Assembly (NCBI RefSeq): GCF_014842025.1
Contig: NZ_JACYUY010000007.1
Coordinates: 176,666 to 240,224 of the forward strand
Direction of reading: 5' to 3'
Length of the DNA: 63,559 nt
Origin: Massilia sp. CFBP 13721
Lineage (GTDB): Bacteria > Pseudomonadota > Gammaproteobacteria > Burkholderiales > Burkholderiaceae_D
The translations under genes and the position numbers were made by a program. Numbering within the stretch: the first letter of the stretch is position 1; the number at the start of each line of letters is the position of its first letter. A model generated the notes under the pieces. It worked only from the letters and a program-made list of their open reading frames with translations, was not told the origin of the DNA and did not search any database. Positions 51,201 to 59,503 of the stretch are shown here, one piece after another.

Positions 51201-52439
51201 TCAGATAAGAAACAGTAGTGCGGCGACGATCGTCGGGCCCAGTGCGCCGGCCAGCAGGCCGAGGGCGCCGATCGACTCGTCGTTGAAGCCGCGCCGCAGC
51301 AGGGCGGCGCCGGCGGGGTTCGGGGCATTCGCGATCACGGTCAGGCCGCCGCCGGCCACCGCGCCGGCCACCAGCATGTATTTGGCGTGTTCGGACAAGC
51401 CGGCGATCAGCGAACCGAGATAGGTCAGTGCCGCATTGTCGGTGATTGCGGTCAGGCCGAGCGCACCGAAGAACAGGGCGGTCGGCGCCAGGCTGGACAC
51501 GATCGGCTGCAGCCACCATTGCTGCATCCCGCCCAGCACGACGAGGCCGGCCAGGAAAAATCCGACCAGCAGCCCTTCCTTCAGGATCAGGGGATCCTGG
51601 TGGCGTCCATAGGCCTGGGTAAAGCCCAGGAACAGCAGGAACAGGCCGAGGAACAGCACCGGATGGTGCGCCAGCAGCACCACCGCGGCCAGGAAGGCCA
51701 GGTGGATGAGGGAGACTTTCAGCGGTACCGGGACGACAGCCTCTGTCGTTGCCGGCGCCAGGTGTTTTTGCAGCAGCACGGTCACGACGCTGGCGTTGAT
51801 CAGCACGGCCACGGCCGCGCGCCAGCCGAAGTGGGTCAGCATGTAGGCGCTGTCCCAGCCCCAGGTGCCGGCCACCATCAGCACCGGCGGTGCGGCGTAG
51901 GCCGTCAAGGTGCCGCCGATCGACACGTTCACGAACAGCACGCCGAGCGCGCCGTATTTCAGCGGCTCCGGAATGCCGGGCCGGAACACCTGCGGCGCCA
52001 GCATCAGCGCGGCCAGCGTCATCGCCGCCGGTTCGGTGATCAGCGAGCCGGCGAGCGGCACCAGCGCCAATCCCAGCCAGGCCAGCGCGACTTCGGACCG
52101 CAGCGGCGCCAGCCGCGCGATCGTGCCCAGCAGGGCGCGCACGGCGTACAGGATCGGCCTGGAGGCGGCGATCACCATGACCACGAACACGAACAGCGGT
52201 TCGGTGTAATGGCGCGATTCGGCATAGTCGATGGCGGCGCTTGGCCCGCTGACCAGGGCCATGGCCACCACCAGGATGAAGGCCCAGAAGCCGAACACGA
52301 CCTCGACTTCGCCGAGCAGGTGGAACAGGCCTTCGTGGCGCGGATGGCGATCGGCCAGGATCTCGAAACCCTTGGCGGCGAAAGTGTGGATGAGGGCGCA
52401 GGCGAAGAGGATGGCGCCGACCAGCTGGATCGTGGTCAT
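51201..52439 (-). CDS. Putative Na+/H+ antiporter (PF07399-type)
   Basis: 412 residues with about eleven to twelve membrane helices. It begins MTTIQLVGAILFACALIHTF, followed by the motif HEGLFHLLGEVEVVFGFWAF near residues 36-55. Characteristic polar helix segments include SLITEPAAMTLAALMLAPQV near 155 and ALGLTAITDNAALTYLGSLI near 330, where Asp/Asn residues in a helix fit ion binding. This matches the putative Na+/H+ antiporter family. Role: sodium or pH homeostasis in the inner membrane. The HepT-like gene follows after 9 bp on the same strand, so they are probably cotranscribed. A 9-8-9 palindrome lies 44 bp upstream of its start. Confidence 0.8.
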   Translation of the reverse strand: MTTIQLVGAILFACALIHTFAAKGFEILADRHPRHEGLFHLLGEVEVVFGFWAFILVVAMALVSGPSAAIDYAESRHYTEPLFVFVVMVIAASRPILYAVRALLGTIARLAPLRSEVALAWLGLALVPLAGSLITEPAAMTLAALMLAPQVFRPGIPEPLKYGALGVLFVNVSIGGTLTAYAAPPVLMVAGTWGWDSAYMLTHFGWRAAVAVLINASVVTVLLQKHLAPATTEAVVPVPLKVSLIHLAFLAAVVLLAHHPVLFLGLFLLFLGFTQAYGRHQDPLILKEGLLVGFFLAGLVVLGGMQQWWLQPIVSSLAPTALFFGALGLTAITDNAALTYLGSLIAGLSEHAKYMLVAGAVAGGGLTVIANAPNPAGAALLRRGFNDESIGALGLLAGALGPTIVAALLFLI

Positions 52440-52482
52440 GGGCGGCGTCCTGAATGTAAGGGGAGAGCGGTCATTGCTAGAA

Positions 52483-52508
52483 GAATAATGAATGAACGAT
52501 CATTATTC
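52483..52508. promoter_or_regulatory. Palindromic operator candidate upstream of antiporter
   Basis: GAATAATGA and TCATTATTC form 9-bp inverted arms with an 8-bp centre, and a nested AATGA-ACGA-TCATT lies inside. It is 44 bp before the antiporter start in a mostly GC-rich intergenic region. This symmetry is typical of TetR/MarR-type sites; the regulator is unknown. Confidence 0.5.
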
Positions 52509-52642
52509 CATCTTTTGATGCAGGCCGGATGGTTCGTCAGGCGCGTCCGCTTGAAGGGTCGCGGCTTTGCGCGAACACAAGCACAACGTTAAATACCGTG
52601 TTTTCAAACTATACACATCTTGCCAAAAGCTGAACGAACGAG

Positions 52643-52662
52643 TACTGTACATCCATCCAGTA
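52643..52662 (+). promoter_or_regulatory. LexA (SOS) box of the imuA-imuB operon
   Basis: TACTGTACATCCATCCAGTA: outer TACTG ... CAGTA perfectly symmetric with 10 bp between, matching the CTGT-N8-ACAG-type LexA consensus apart from one inner base. It lies 21 bp upstream of the imuA start codon. imuA-imuB cassettes are LexA-controlled in proteobacteria, so the site fits the gene. Confidence 0.85.
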
Positions 52663-52682
52663 CTTTTGCATTACCCTTAATC

Positions 52683-53390
52683 ATGTCTTGTTCACAACAC
52701 ACTGCCGCGCCGGAAGATTTACACCCTTCGCTGTGGCGTGCCTCGCAGCTGGCGCATGCGCATACGCGCTGTGTCGACACCGGTCACCCGGCCCTGTCGA
52801 AGCAGTTGCCGGGCGGCGGCTGGCCCACCGGCACCCTGATCGATCTGCTGCTGCAGCAGCCCGGCATCGGCGAAATGCGCCTGTTGCGCCCGGCGCTGGC
52901 GGCAGCCGCCGCGCGCCGCATCGTCCTGCTGCAGCCGCCCCATCCGCCGCAGGCGCTGGCCCTGGCCGCGCTCGGCGTGCCGCCCTCGCAGCTGATCTGG
53001 CTGCGCGCGAACCGGGGGGCCGACGCGCTGTGGGCGGCCGAGCAGGTGCTGCGCAGCGGCAGTTGCGGGGCGTTGCTGTTCTGGGCCAACCATGCGCGCG
53101 GTGAAAGCCTGCGCCGCCTGCACCTGGCAGCCCAGTGTGGCGAAACCCTGTTCTTCATGATGCGTCCGCTGGCCAGCGCCCAGGATGCTTCGCCGGCGCC
53201 GCTGCGCCTGTCGCTGCGGCCCGCCGCCGGCGGACTCGACATCAGCTTCGTCAAACGCCGGGGACCGCAGCGCGATGCGCCGCTGTTCCTGCCCCTCACT
53301 CCTCCCTCCCTCCAACGCCATGCGACTGTGGATCGGCCTGTATTTGCCCCGGCTGCCGCTCGAGGTCTTCGCCCCGAACTGGTCAACTGA
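52683..53390 (+). CDS. imuA: Translesion DNA synthesis-associated protein ImuA
   Basis: 235 residues. A RecA/SulA-like fold: SKQLPGGGWPTGTLIDLLLQ near residues 39-58 (the P-loop position reads GGGWPTG, lacking a canonical GKT), then RRIVLLQPPHPPQALALAAL near 79-98, LIWLRANRGADALWAAEQVL near 104-123, and a C-terminal domain with LRLSLRPAAGGLDISFVKRR. ImuA helps recruit the ImuB/ImuC mutasome in SOS mutagenesis. The start is MSCSQHT at 52683, after the LexA box. It overlaps imuB by 71 bp in another frame. The frame opens upstream at 52620 within the LexA box, which is excluded. Confidence 0.93.
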   Translation: MSCSQHTAAPEDLHPSLWRASQLAHAHTRCVDTGHPALSKQLPGGGWPTGTLIDLLLQQPGIGEMRLLRPALAAAAARRIVLLQPPHPPQALALAALGVPPSQLIWLRANRGADALWAAEQVLRSGSCGALLFWANHARGESLRRLHLAAQCGETLFFMMRPLASAQDASPAPLRLSLRPAAGGLDISFVKRRGPQRDAPLFLPLTPPSLQRHATVDRPVFAPAAARGLRPELVN

Positions 53391-54801
53391 CGCCGGCATC
53401 GTCGTCCTCGAGGCGGAGCGCGTGCTGGCAGCCTCGCCGCTGGCGCAAGCCGCCGGCGTCCAGCCCGGCATGCGCCGCGGCGGCGTGCTGATGCTCATGC
53501 CCGAGGCGCGCATCGTCGAGCGTTCGCCCGAGCGCGAGGCCGAGGCCCTGCACGCGGTGGCGCTGGCGCTGCTGCAGTACACGCCGCAAGTGGCGCAGGC
53601 CGAGGAATCGACCTTGTTGATCGATATCGGCGCCAGCTTGCGCCTGTTCGGCGGCATCCGCGCCCTGTGCCGGCGCGTGCGCGCCAGCCTGCGCGCGCTC
53701 GGCTTCTCGGGTTACCTCAGCTGCGCGCCCACCGCGCGCGGCACCTGGATGCTGGCGCGCCGCCGCGCCGGCCGCGTCCTGCGCATCGAATCGCTCGCGC
53801 GCCGCCTCGACCGCCTGCCGAGCACGCTGCCGCCGCCGGCCCGCGCCTTCGCCGGCTGGTTCGAAGGCATCGGCTGCTTCGACATCGGCGCCATGCGCCG
53901 CCTGCCGCGCCCCGGCCTGCAACGCCGCTGCGGCCGCGCGCTGCTCGACGTCCTCGACGCCGCCTACGGCATGGCGCCCGAACTGTTCGAGTGGATCGAG
54001 GCGCCCACGGTCTTTCACGCCAAGATCGAACTGTTCGACCGCATCGAAAACGCCGAAGAATGCCTGCAAGGCGCCCAGCGCCTGGTACAGCAACTGACCG
54101 GCTGGCTGTGTGCGCACCAGCTCGCCGTCGAGCGCATCACGCTGCTGCTCGAACACGAACGGGGCAGGGTGGCGCGCCCGCCCACCGGGGTCGAGATCGC
54201 GCTGGGCGAACCGACCTGGCGCGACGAACACCTGGTGCGCCTGCTGCGCGAGCGCCTGGCGAAAACCGTACTCGACGCCCCCGTCATCGGCCTCGCCCTC
54301 GACGCCGCGCAACTGCAGCCGATGGCGCCACCGAGCGAGTCGCTGTTTCCCGAACCCGGCGGCAGCGAGGAAGACCGCGTACGCATGCTCGAACTCCTGG
54401 TGGCGCGCCTTGGGCCGGACAACGTTTTACAGGCGCTGCCCCAGGCCGACTACCGGCCCGAAGTCGCGAATACCTGGGTGCCGGTGCAGCAAAAGGTACG
54501 CGAATCGGTGCGTTTGTCGCAGCTCCCGGCCGACGTGCATAGCCTGCCGCGCCCGACCTGGATACTGGCCAAGCCGATTGCTTTATTGATGCGCGAGCAC
54601 CGGCCTTTTTATGGCTCGCCTTTGAAGATGGCGTCGACGCCGGAGCGGATCGAAGCGGGATGGTGGACCGAACCGCAGACGCGCGATTATTTTATTGCGG
54701 AGGGGCAGGATCACACCTTGTACTGGGTGTACCGGGAGCGCATCGTGGGGGCGGGCGAGGATGCGGATCCGCGGTGGTATTTGCATGGGTTGTTTGGATG
54801 A
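53320..54801 (+). CDS. imuB: Y-family DNA polymerase-like protein ImuB
   Basis: 493 residues. The N-terminus MRLWIGLYLPRLPLEVFAPN leads into a Y-family palm where catalytic carboxylates are reduced, as usual in ImuB. Later segments are VLMLMPEARIVERSPEREAE near 70-90, LLIDIGASLRLFGG near 110, YLSCAPTARGTWMLARR near 140, and a little-finger-like domain to about 345. The C-terminal part (about 400-493) has RPTWILAKPIALLMREHRPF and the typical ImuB end WWTEPQTRDYFIAEGQDHTL. ImuB is a non-catalytic scaffold binding the beta clamp, ImuA and DnaE2. The usual third gene dnaE2 is not adjacent: a 138-codon unknown gene follows. The start is MRLWIG; the frame continues upstream inside imuA. Confidence 0.94.
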   Translation: MRLWIGLYLPRLPLEVFAPNWSTDAGIVVLEAERVLAASPLAQAAGVQPGMRRGGVLMLMPEARIVERSPEREAEALHAVALALLQYTPQVAQAEESTLLIDIGASLRLFGGIRALCRRVRASLRALGFSGYLSCAPTARGTWMLARRRAGRVLRIESLARRLDRLPSTLPPPARAFAGWFEGIGCFDIGAMRRLPRPGLQRRCGRALLDVLDAAYGMAPELFEWIEAPTVFHAKIELFDRIENAEECLQGAQRLVQQLTGWLCAHQLAVERITLLLEHERGRVARPPTGVEIALGEPTWRDEHLVRLLRERLAKTVLDAPVIGLALDAAQLQPMAPPSESLFPEPGGSEEDRVRMLELLVARLGPDNVLQALPQADYRPEVANTWVPVQQKVRESVRLSQLPADVHSLPRPTWILAKPIALLMREHRPFYGSPLKMASTPERIEAGWWTEPQTRDYFIAEGQDHTLYWVYRERIVGAGEDADPRWYLHGLFG

Positions 54802-54843
54802 GCGCAATAGAATGTATGCATTCACACGACAGGGGATTCAGGT

Positions 54844-55260
54844 ATGCAAGCCGAGTTCTGGGGCATTCTTCATGATGGCGGGATTGCAAACATCGCAGGG
54901 ACCGTACCAGGGACGATATCGATCGATATCTCGATTGGCTATTTGCGGCAACAATTCCCGGACAAGGGAACAGGGTTCAAGGTGGTTTTGACGGACTGTA
55001 CGCGATTTGAATTTGCGGAATACGACCGTGAACTGCTCCATGATGTTGAATCGATCGTTGAGCGCGATCCGGAAATACTGAACCTGGAACATGGCGGCGA
55101 TCCAGTTGTCGTGAACTGTACGATGGGAACGTTGACGCTGTTGTATGCCACAGCTTCCGTATATCTCGACTCAGGCACACCAGTCTCATTCGAGGAACTG
55201 TCTGCTGCGAGCTCTGCTTATTGGGAAGCGTGGAAGGCGCGTACCCGGCGGCAGGAATGA
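54844..55260 (+). CDS. Hypothetical protein, 138 aa, downstream of imuB
   Basis: Begins MQAEFWGILHDGGIANIAGT. AGGGGATTCAGGT lies upstream as a weak ribosome binding site. Beta-rich first half (VPGTISIDISIGYLRQQFPD, then FKVVLTDCTRFEFAEYD) and helical end (ELSAASSAYWEAWKARTRRQ). Two cysteines, no signal peptide and no known motif. GC content is lower than in imuB. It occupies the place where imuA-imuB cassettes commonly carry dnaE2, but shows no polymerase sequence. Function unknown; an accessory gene inserted after the cassette is the simplest view. Confidence 0.6.
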   Translation: MQAEFWGILHDGGIANIAGTVPGTISIDISIGYLRQQFPDKGTGFKVVLTDCTRFEFAEYDRELLHDVESIVERDPEILNLEHGGDPVVVNCTMGTLTLLYATASVYLDSGTPVSFEELSAASSAYWEAWKARTRRQE

Positions 55261-55392
55261 TACTTTTTGCCGTTGTAAGACGACGTGTCTAGAGACATAG
55301 GTGATACATCCCGCCAGCCGGCATCAGGCGCGCTCCCTTGCACACCCGCCCGATCCGGTGCAGAGTAGCGCCTTCTTCAAACAGGACACCTC

Positions 55393-56148
55393 ATGCTCAC
55401 CGAACGCGTCGAATTCCAGGGGCCGCACGGCAAACTGGCGGCCAAGCTGGATCTGCCCGACGGCCCCCCGCGTGCCTATGGTGTCTTCGCCCACTGTTTT
55501 ACTTGCAGCAAGGATGTGTTGGCGGCGAACCGCATTTCGCACGGGCTGGCTGCGCATGGCATCGGCATGCTGCGCTTCGATTTCGCCGGACTGGGCAGCA
55601 GCGCGGGCGACTTTGGCGACACCAACTTTTCGTCGAACGTGGAAGACCTGATGGCCGCTGCCGGTTTCCTGCGCGACAAATTCGCGGCGCCGCGTTTGCT
55701 GATCGGGCACAGCATGGGCGGGACGGCCGTGCTGGCGGCGGCGCACCGGATTCCGGAATCGACTGCCGTGGTAACGATCGCTTCGCCGAGCGATCCGCAT
55801 TATGTGGTGGATGCCTTGTTGTCGGAGCACCTGGACACGATCGCCCAGCTCGGCGAGGCGCGCGTCAAACTGGCAGGGCGCGACTTCAATATCCGCCAGC
55901 AGTTCGTCGAGGATGCGACGCAGCACCAGCTGGCCGAGCGAATCGCCCAGCTGGGCCGTGCCTTATTGGTGATGCACGCACCAGGCGACGATACGGTGGA
56001 GATCGCGAATGGGCTGCGGATTTTCGAGCTGGCCGCTTATCCGAAGAGCTTTGTGTCGCTCGACGGGATCGATCATCTGGTGACGGGGAGGGACGATGCG
56101 GCGCAGGTGGCGGCGATGATTGCGGCGTGGAGTAGTCGGTATTTGTAG
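55393..56148 (+). CDS. Alpha/beta hydrolase (OsmC-associated type)
   Basis: 251 residues. The fold begins VEFQGPHGKLAAKLDLPDG, then FAHCFTCSKDVLAANRI near 32-48, RFDFAGLGSSAGDFGDTNFS near 61-80, and the nucleophile elbow LLIGHSMGGTAVLAAAHRIP near 102-121 (Ser in GHSMGG). The acid is in MHAPGDDTVEIANG near 194 and the catalytic His in DGIDHLVTGRDDA near 228. It resembles the hydrolase half of bifunctional hydrolase/OsmC proteins, but no OsmC domain is fused here. Serine esterase or thioesterase, substrate unknown, probably cytoplasmic. ACAGGACACC precedes the ATG. Confidence 0.9.
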   Translation: MLTERVEFQGPHGKLAAKLDLPDGPPRAYGVFAHCFTCSKDVLAANRISHGLAAHGIGMLRFDFAGLGSSAGDFGDTNFSSNVEDLMAAAGFLRDKFAAPRLLIGHSMGGTAVLAAAHRIPESTAVVTIASPSDPHYVVDALLSEHLDTIAQLGEARVKLAGRDFNIRQQFVEDATQHQLAERIAQLGRALLVMHAPGDDTVEIANGLRIFELAAYPKSFVSLDGIDHLVTGRDDAAQVAAMIAAWSSRYL

Positions 56149-56224
56149 GACGGGCCGGGCTGCGCAGAACCCCAAACCACACGGATGGCGGCACGGGGAA
56201 CACGGTCAACATGACACGAATGTC

Positions 56225-56252
56225 CGCGTGGGCACGGGGGCGCCCACCCTAC
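56225..56252. repeat. Fragment of GTAGGGTGGGC-family repeat
   Basis: CGCGTGGGCACGGGGGCGCC followed by CACCCTAC is the right half of the family seen at 13297 and 16858, here without a matching left end. It lies between the convergent alpha/beta hydrolase and 115-residue genes. Confidence 0.6.
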
Positions 56253-56296
56253 AACAGCGAACGTTGGCATGATGCCAACGGCGCCATCAACGTTCC

Positions 56297-56644
56297 TTAC
56301 TCGTCGAACTCTTCCGCCAGGTTCTTCCACCCGCGGCTCTTGGCAAACGGCGCGAATTCCTCGGGCGCTTCGAGCACGATCAGCTTGCGCTCCTGCAGTC
56401 CCGGGTCGCTGAGGCCGAAATCCGGCCCCTTGTAGCCGAGCGCGCGCAGGCGGTCGATGATGGCTTTCACGAGGACCTTGTCCTGGTGCAGGCCTGGATC
56501 GACCGGTGCGGCGAAGTCGACGTACACGTCGATGATCCCGTAGCCCTCGTCGAAAATGCGGATTGCCTTGACGTCGTGGGAACGGCCGGTGCTGTCGTTG
56601 GCCTTGAACGGGCCGGACAGTTCAATGTCGGTATCGGTAGTCAT
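56297..56644 (-). CDS. Hypothetical protein, 115 aa
   Basis: Begins MTTDTDIELSGPFKANDSTG and continues VKAIRIFDEGYGIIDVYVDF, then HQDKVLVKAIIDRLRALGYK, ending in FAKSRGWKNLAEEFDE. Acidic, soluble, alternating strand/helix pattern. No signal peptide and no recognised domain. The ATG at 56644 is preferred over 56656 because the protein pattern starts there. It lies upstream of and tandem with nothing on its own strand except the M61 gene, from which it is separated by 113 bp. Confidence 0.6.
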   Translation of the reverse strand: MTTDTDIELSGPFKANDSTGRSHDVKAIRIFDEGYGIIDVYVDFAAPVDPGLHQDKVLVKAIIDRLRALGYKGPDFGLSDPGLQERKLIVLEAPEEFAPFAKSRGWKNLAEEFDE

Positions 56645-56757
56645 GGAATGCAGCATACCAAAATACGGGAAGCCTGGAGAAACCGCAGCCGGAAAGAAAC
56701 AAGGGGCGCCGAACCAGGCCCGGCGCCCCCATCATCCAGCACGCTGCACATCCAGCC

Positions 56758-58674
56758 TTACTTGAGCGCCTTGTAGATCGCTTCCAGCCGATCCGGCGTA
56801 CCGCCGATGCGCTCCAGGCGCGGGTAGCGCAAGCCGCCGTGGTAATCCAGCGAGATCGTGCGCAGGGTGTTGCCCTTCTTGACCAGCAGCTCGATCGGCG
56901 CCTTGCTGTCCTTGGCCGCCGCCTTGACGGCCGCTTTCAGCACCTCCGGCTTGAACACCTTGTTGTTCACCGCGACGATCGTCGTGTTGCCCGCCAGGCC
57001 GGCACGGAAGCCGACGCCATCCCACTGGACGTTGCTCACGCCGCCGTCGGCGCGCACGGCGAAGCCAAGCGAATAGCTGAAGTCGGTCGACTTGCTGCGC
57101 TCTTCCGCCGCTTTCAGGTAGTCGGTCGGGGTGTCGGTGTAGACCAGCTTCCAGCCGGCGCGCGTCAAGCCGTCGAGCGGGGCGCCGGGGCCGTGGCCGT
57201 CGAGGCGCGAACGCAGGAAGGGCGCCCAGTCGAATTTCTGCACCTTGTTCAAGGTCGCGACCACGTCGTCGAAGGTGTAGAACGCCGGCTGGTAGCTGCC
57301 GTTGTTGATGCCATAGAAGGCGCGCGCGAAATTGTCGAGCGAGCGCTTGTCGCCGGACAGTTCGCGGATCTTGGTGTCGACGTCGAGCCAGATCAGCGCG
57401 CCTTCCGAATAATAATCCTCGCCGCGCTGCCAGTTGCTCCAGCCGAGGGCGCGGCGGGCGATGATGATCGGGTCGTTGACCGTGTCCTGCATCGCGCGCC
57501 AGGCGCGGCCACCGACGTTGTCGTAGCGGGCGGCCGTGGCGGCCAGCGCATCGCGCGCGCCGGCTTGCGAGACCAGGCCGGAACGCGCACCGAGGATGCC
57601 GCCCCAGTACTGGGTCTGGCCCTCGTACACCCACAGCAGTTCGTTCTGCAGCGGGGTGTTGAAGTTGGGGACGTCCTGGCCGGCGGGACGGCGGAACTTG
57701 CCGTTCCACGAGTGGGTGTACTCGTGCGGCAGCAGGTCGCGGCCGGCTTCCGAGCGCGCCCAGTCGGTGAAGTAGCCCGGCTTGACGCCGTTCTCGCTCG
57801 ACTGGTGGTGTTCGCGGCCGATGCCGCCGAAGTCGTCCGACAGCGCCAGCAGGAAGTCGTAGTGGTCGTAGTGGTGCGAACCGAACAGTTTCAGCGACTG
57901 CTGCACCATCGCGCGGTGCGCGGCGATCTGCTCGGGTTTCGCTTCCAGGCTCTCGGCGTTGTCGGCCACGACGTTCAGCGAGACGCGCACCTTGGCGCCC
58001 GGATCGAGGTCGAATTTTTTAAAATGGCGGCCCGCGAACAGCGGCGAGTCGATCAGCGTTTCGAGGTCATGCGCCTTGAATTTTACTTCGTCGCCCTGAC
58101 GTTCTGCCGTCTCGAGCGCGGTGCCGTACTGCCAGCCGGCGGGGAGCGTCAACGACGGCTGCACCGTGATGCGGCGTGCGACGTAACCGGCCGGATACAG
58201 CGTCACCGATGGCCATTGCAGGCCGAGGATATCCTCGGTCATGACGATGCGGCCTTGTGCTGGATCGAGCGGCGACAGGAACTGGTATTCCGCTTCCAGC
58301 GTCGTCACGCCTTCGGGCACGGTAACGTGGAAGGCGAAGACTTCGACCTGGTCGCGCGTCCATTCCACCGGCTTGCCGTTGGCGGTGAACTTCAGGCCGG
58401 CCAGCTGCGTCAGCGGGCCGCTCGGACCGTGGTTCGCCGGCAGCCATTGCGGGTACAGGAAAGTCATCGGGCCAGGCTTGACCGGCACCGTCATGCGCAT
58501 GCGGAAGATCTGCTGCGTCAGGTTGGTGGCATCGACTTTCAGGACGATGGTGCCGGGGTAGGGCTGGTCGACCGGGGCGGGGACGGCGGCTTGCGCGGGG
58601 AAGGCCAGCGCGAGGGCGAGGGCGATGCTGGATGCCGTCTTGGCGGCGAAGGAGAACGTGGCGTGTGCGGTCAT
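56758..58674 (-). CDS. M61 family metallopeptidase (secreted, glycyl aminopeptidase-like)
   Basis: 638 residues. Signal peptide about 1-29 (SSIALALALAFPAQAAV). An N-terminal beta domain (about 35-220) carries MTFLYPQWLPANHGPSGPLT near 69-88. The catalytic domain has the zinc motif LLPHEYTHSWNGKF (HExxH) near 315 and the third ligand in NELLWVYEGQTQYWGG near 345-358, giving HExxH-x-E as in M61/M1 gluzincins. A C-terminal PDZ-like region (about 510-610) has SYSLGFAVRADGGVSNVQW. It is exported to the periplasm or beyond and cleaves N-terminal Gly or Ala (family knowledge). The frame opens upstream at 58788, but MTAHATF with the signal peptide is the likely start. Confidence 0.9.
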   Translation of the reverse strand: MTAHATFSFAAKTASSIALALALAFPAQAAVPAPVDQPYPGTIVLKVDATNLTQQIFRMRMTVPVKPGPMTFLYPQWLPANHGPSGPLTQLAGLKFTANGKPVEWTRDQVEVFAFHVTVPEGVTTLEAEYQFLSPLDPAQGRIVMTEDILGLQWPSVTLYPAGYVARRITVQPSLTLPAGWQYGTALETAERQGDEVKFKAHDLETLIDSPLFAGRHFKKFDLDPGAKVRVSLNVVADNAESLEAKPEQIAAHRAMVQQSLKLFGSHHYDHYDFLLALSDDFGGIGREHHQSSENGVKPGYFTDWARSEAGRDLLPHEYTHSWNGKFRRPAGQDVPNFNTPLQNELLWVYEGQTQYWGGILGARSGLVSQAGARDALAATAARYDNVGGRAWRAMQDTVNDPIIIARRALGWSNWQRGEDYYSEGALIWLDVDTKIRELSGDKRSLDNFARAFYGINNGSYQPAFYTFDDVVATLNKVQKFDWAPFLRSRLDGHGPGAPLDGLTRAGWKLVYTDTPTDYLKAAEERSKSTDFSYSLGFAVRADGGVSNVQWDGVGFRAGLAGNTTIVAVNNKVFKPEVLKAAVKAAAKDSKAPIELLVKKGNTLRTISLDYHGGLRYPRLERIGGTPDRLEAIYKALK

Positions 58675-58817
58675 CTCGTAGGCAATGTGGGGTAAATCTG
58701 GGTAACTGAGCCGGACGAGTGTAGCACGCAGCCCTCCCTCAATAAGTTGCAGAATAGTACGAAACATGGATGCAAATAAAATTTGCAAAATACCTTAAAA
58801 ATCCGTATTTTGTATGT

Positions 58818-58846
58818 CTTGAAAAGGGCGAGGGATGGCATTAGAT
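58818..58846 (+). promoter_or_regulatory. Sigma-32-like heat-shock promoter of hsp20
   Basis: CTTGAAA at 58818-58824 is the consensus -35 of sigma-32. After about 13 bp the -10 region reads GGCATTAGAT, a weaker match to CCCATNTA. It lies about 70-95 bp upstream of the small heat-shock gene, which is expected to use sigma-32. Confidence 0.65.
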
Positions 58847-58854
58847 TGGTTCCA

Positions 58855-58878
58855 ACGGATGCTCACGATGAGGTCCGT
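58855..58878 (+). ncRNA. 5' UTR hairpin of the hsp20 mRNA
   Basis: ACGGA and TCCGT enclose a smaller perfect CTCA-CGA-TGAG hairpin with a short asymmetric bulge. The structure sits in the leader between the sigma-32-like promoter and the ribosome binding site AAGGA at 58901. RNA thermometers are common in such leaders. This hairpin does not itself cover the ribosome binding site, so a thermometer role is only a possibility. Confidence 0.35.
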
Positions 58879-58913
58879 CAACTTATCGCTTAACTTTTAC
58901 AAGGATATTTATC

Positions 58914-59378
58914 ATGCGTACTTTTGACCTCGCTCCCCTGTACCGTTCCGCCATCGGCTTCGACCGCCTGGCCAGCCTGCTCGAGCAACGCGCCGAATCG
59001 CAGCCGAGCTACCCACCGTACAACGTCGAGCTGCTCGCCGAAGACAAATACCGCATCGTGATGGCCCTGGCCGGTTTCTCGCGCGATGAAGTGGAAATCG
59101 TCTCCGAGCGCGACACCCTGCACGTGACCGGTCGCAAGCAGAAGGACGACACCCAGCGTACCTTCCTGCACCGCGGCATCGCCGCCCGCGACTTCGAACA
59201 GCGCTTCCAGCTGGCGAACCACGTGAAGGTGACCACCGCTTCGTTCGACAACGGCATGCTGACCATCGACCTGGTGCGCGAAGTCCCTGAAGCACTCAAG
59301 CCGCGCAAGATCCAGATTGGTGACGCCGCCGGCACCATCGACAATGTTCAGGCAATTGAACAGCGTCAGGCTGCCTAA
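58914..59378 (+). CDS. Small heat-shock protein (Hsp20/IbpA-like)
   Basis: 154 residues. A short N-terminal arm (MRTFDLAPLYRSAIGFDRLA) precedes the alpha-crystallin domain (about residues 38-125): YNVELLAEDKYRIVMALAGF, RDEVEIVSERDTLHVTGRK, FLHRGIAARDFEQRFQLANH and NGMLTIDLVREVPE. The tail contains the IXI-like motif RKIQI needed for oligomer assembly. It holds unfolding proteins for refolding by DnaK and ClpB. It is a single-gene transcript with a sigma-32-like promoter, a structured leader and an intrinsic terminator downstream. AAGGA lies 8 bases before the ATG. Confidence 0.95.
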   Translation: MRTFDLAPLYRSAIGFDRLASLLEQRAESQPSYPPYNVELLAEDKYRIVMALAGFSRDEVEIVSERDTLHVTGRKQKDDTQRTFLHRGIAARDFEQRFQLANHVKVTTASFDNGMLTIDLVREVPEALKPRKIQIGDAAGTIDNVQAIEQRQAA

Positions 59379-59415
59379 GGTAGAACGCGTGGCATAAGCA
59401 GTATAGGCAGTAAGG

Positions 59416-59449
59416 AAAAGGGTGCCCGCGGTATGGGGTGCCCTTTTTT
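59416..59449 (+). terminator. Rho-independent terminator of hsp20
   Basis: AAAAGGGTGCCC pairs with GGGTGCCCTTTT (two G-U pairs) around the loop GCGGTATG and runs into a T stretch. It lies about 38 bp after the hsp20 stop codon. Confidence 0.85.
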
Positions 59450-59503
59450 GCGCTTGGCGGCGGACAGATTTGTCCGGGGGGTGCGTTTCGATTGTTCGGC
59501 GTG

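Noticed and set aside
49024..51519. 831-codon frame reaching from the BchE-like gene into the antiporter
   Set aside because: Residues before MHSLAKKILL are low-complexity and antisense-like. The HepT-like gene, the hairpin element and part of the antiporter occupy that DNA.
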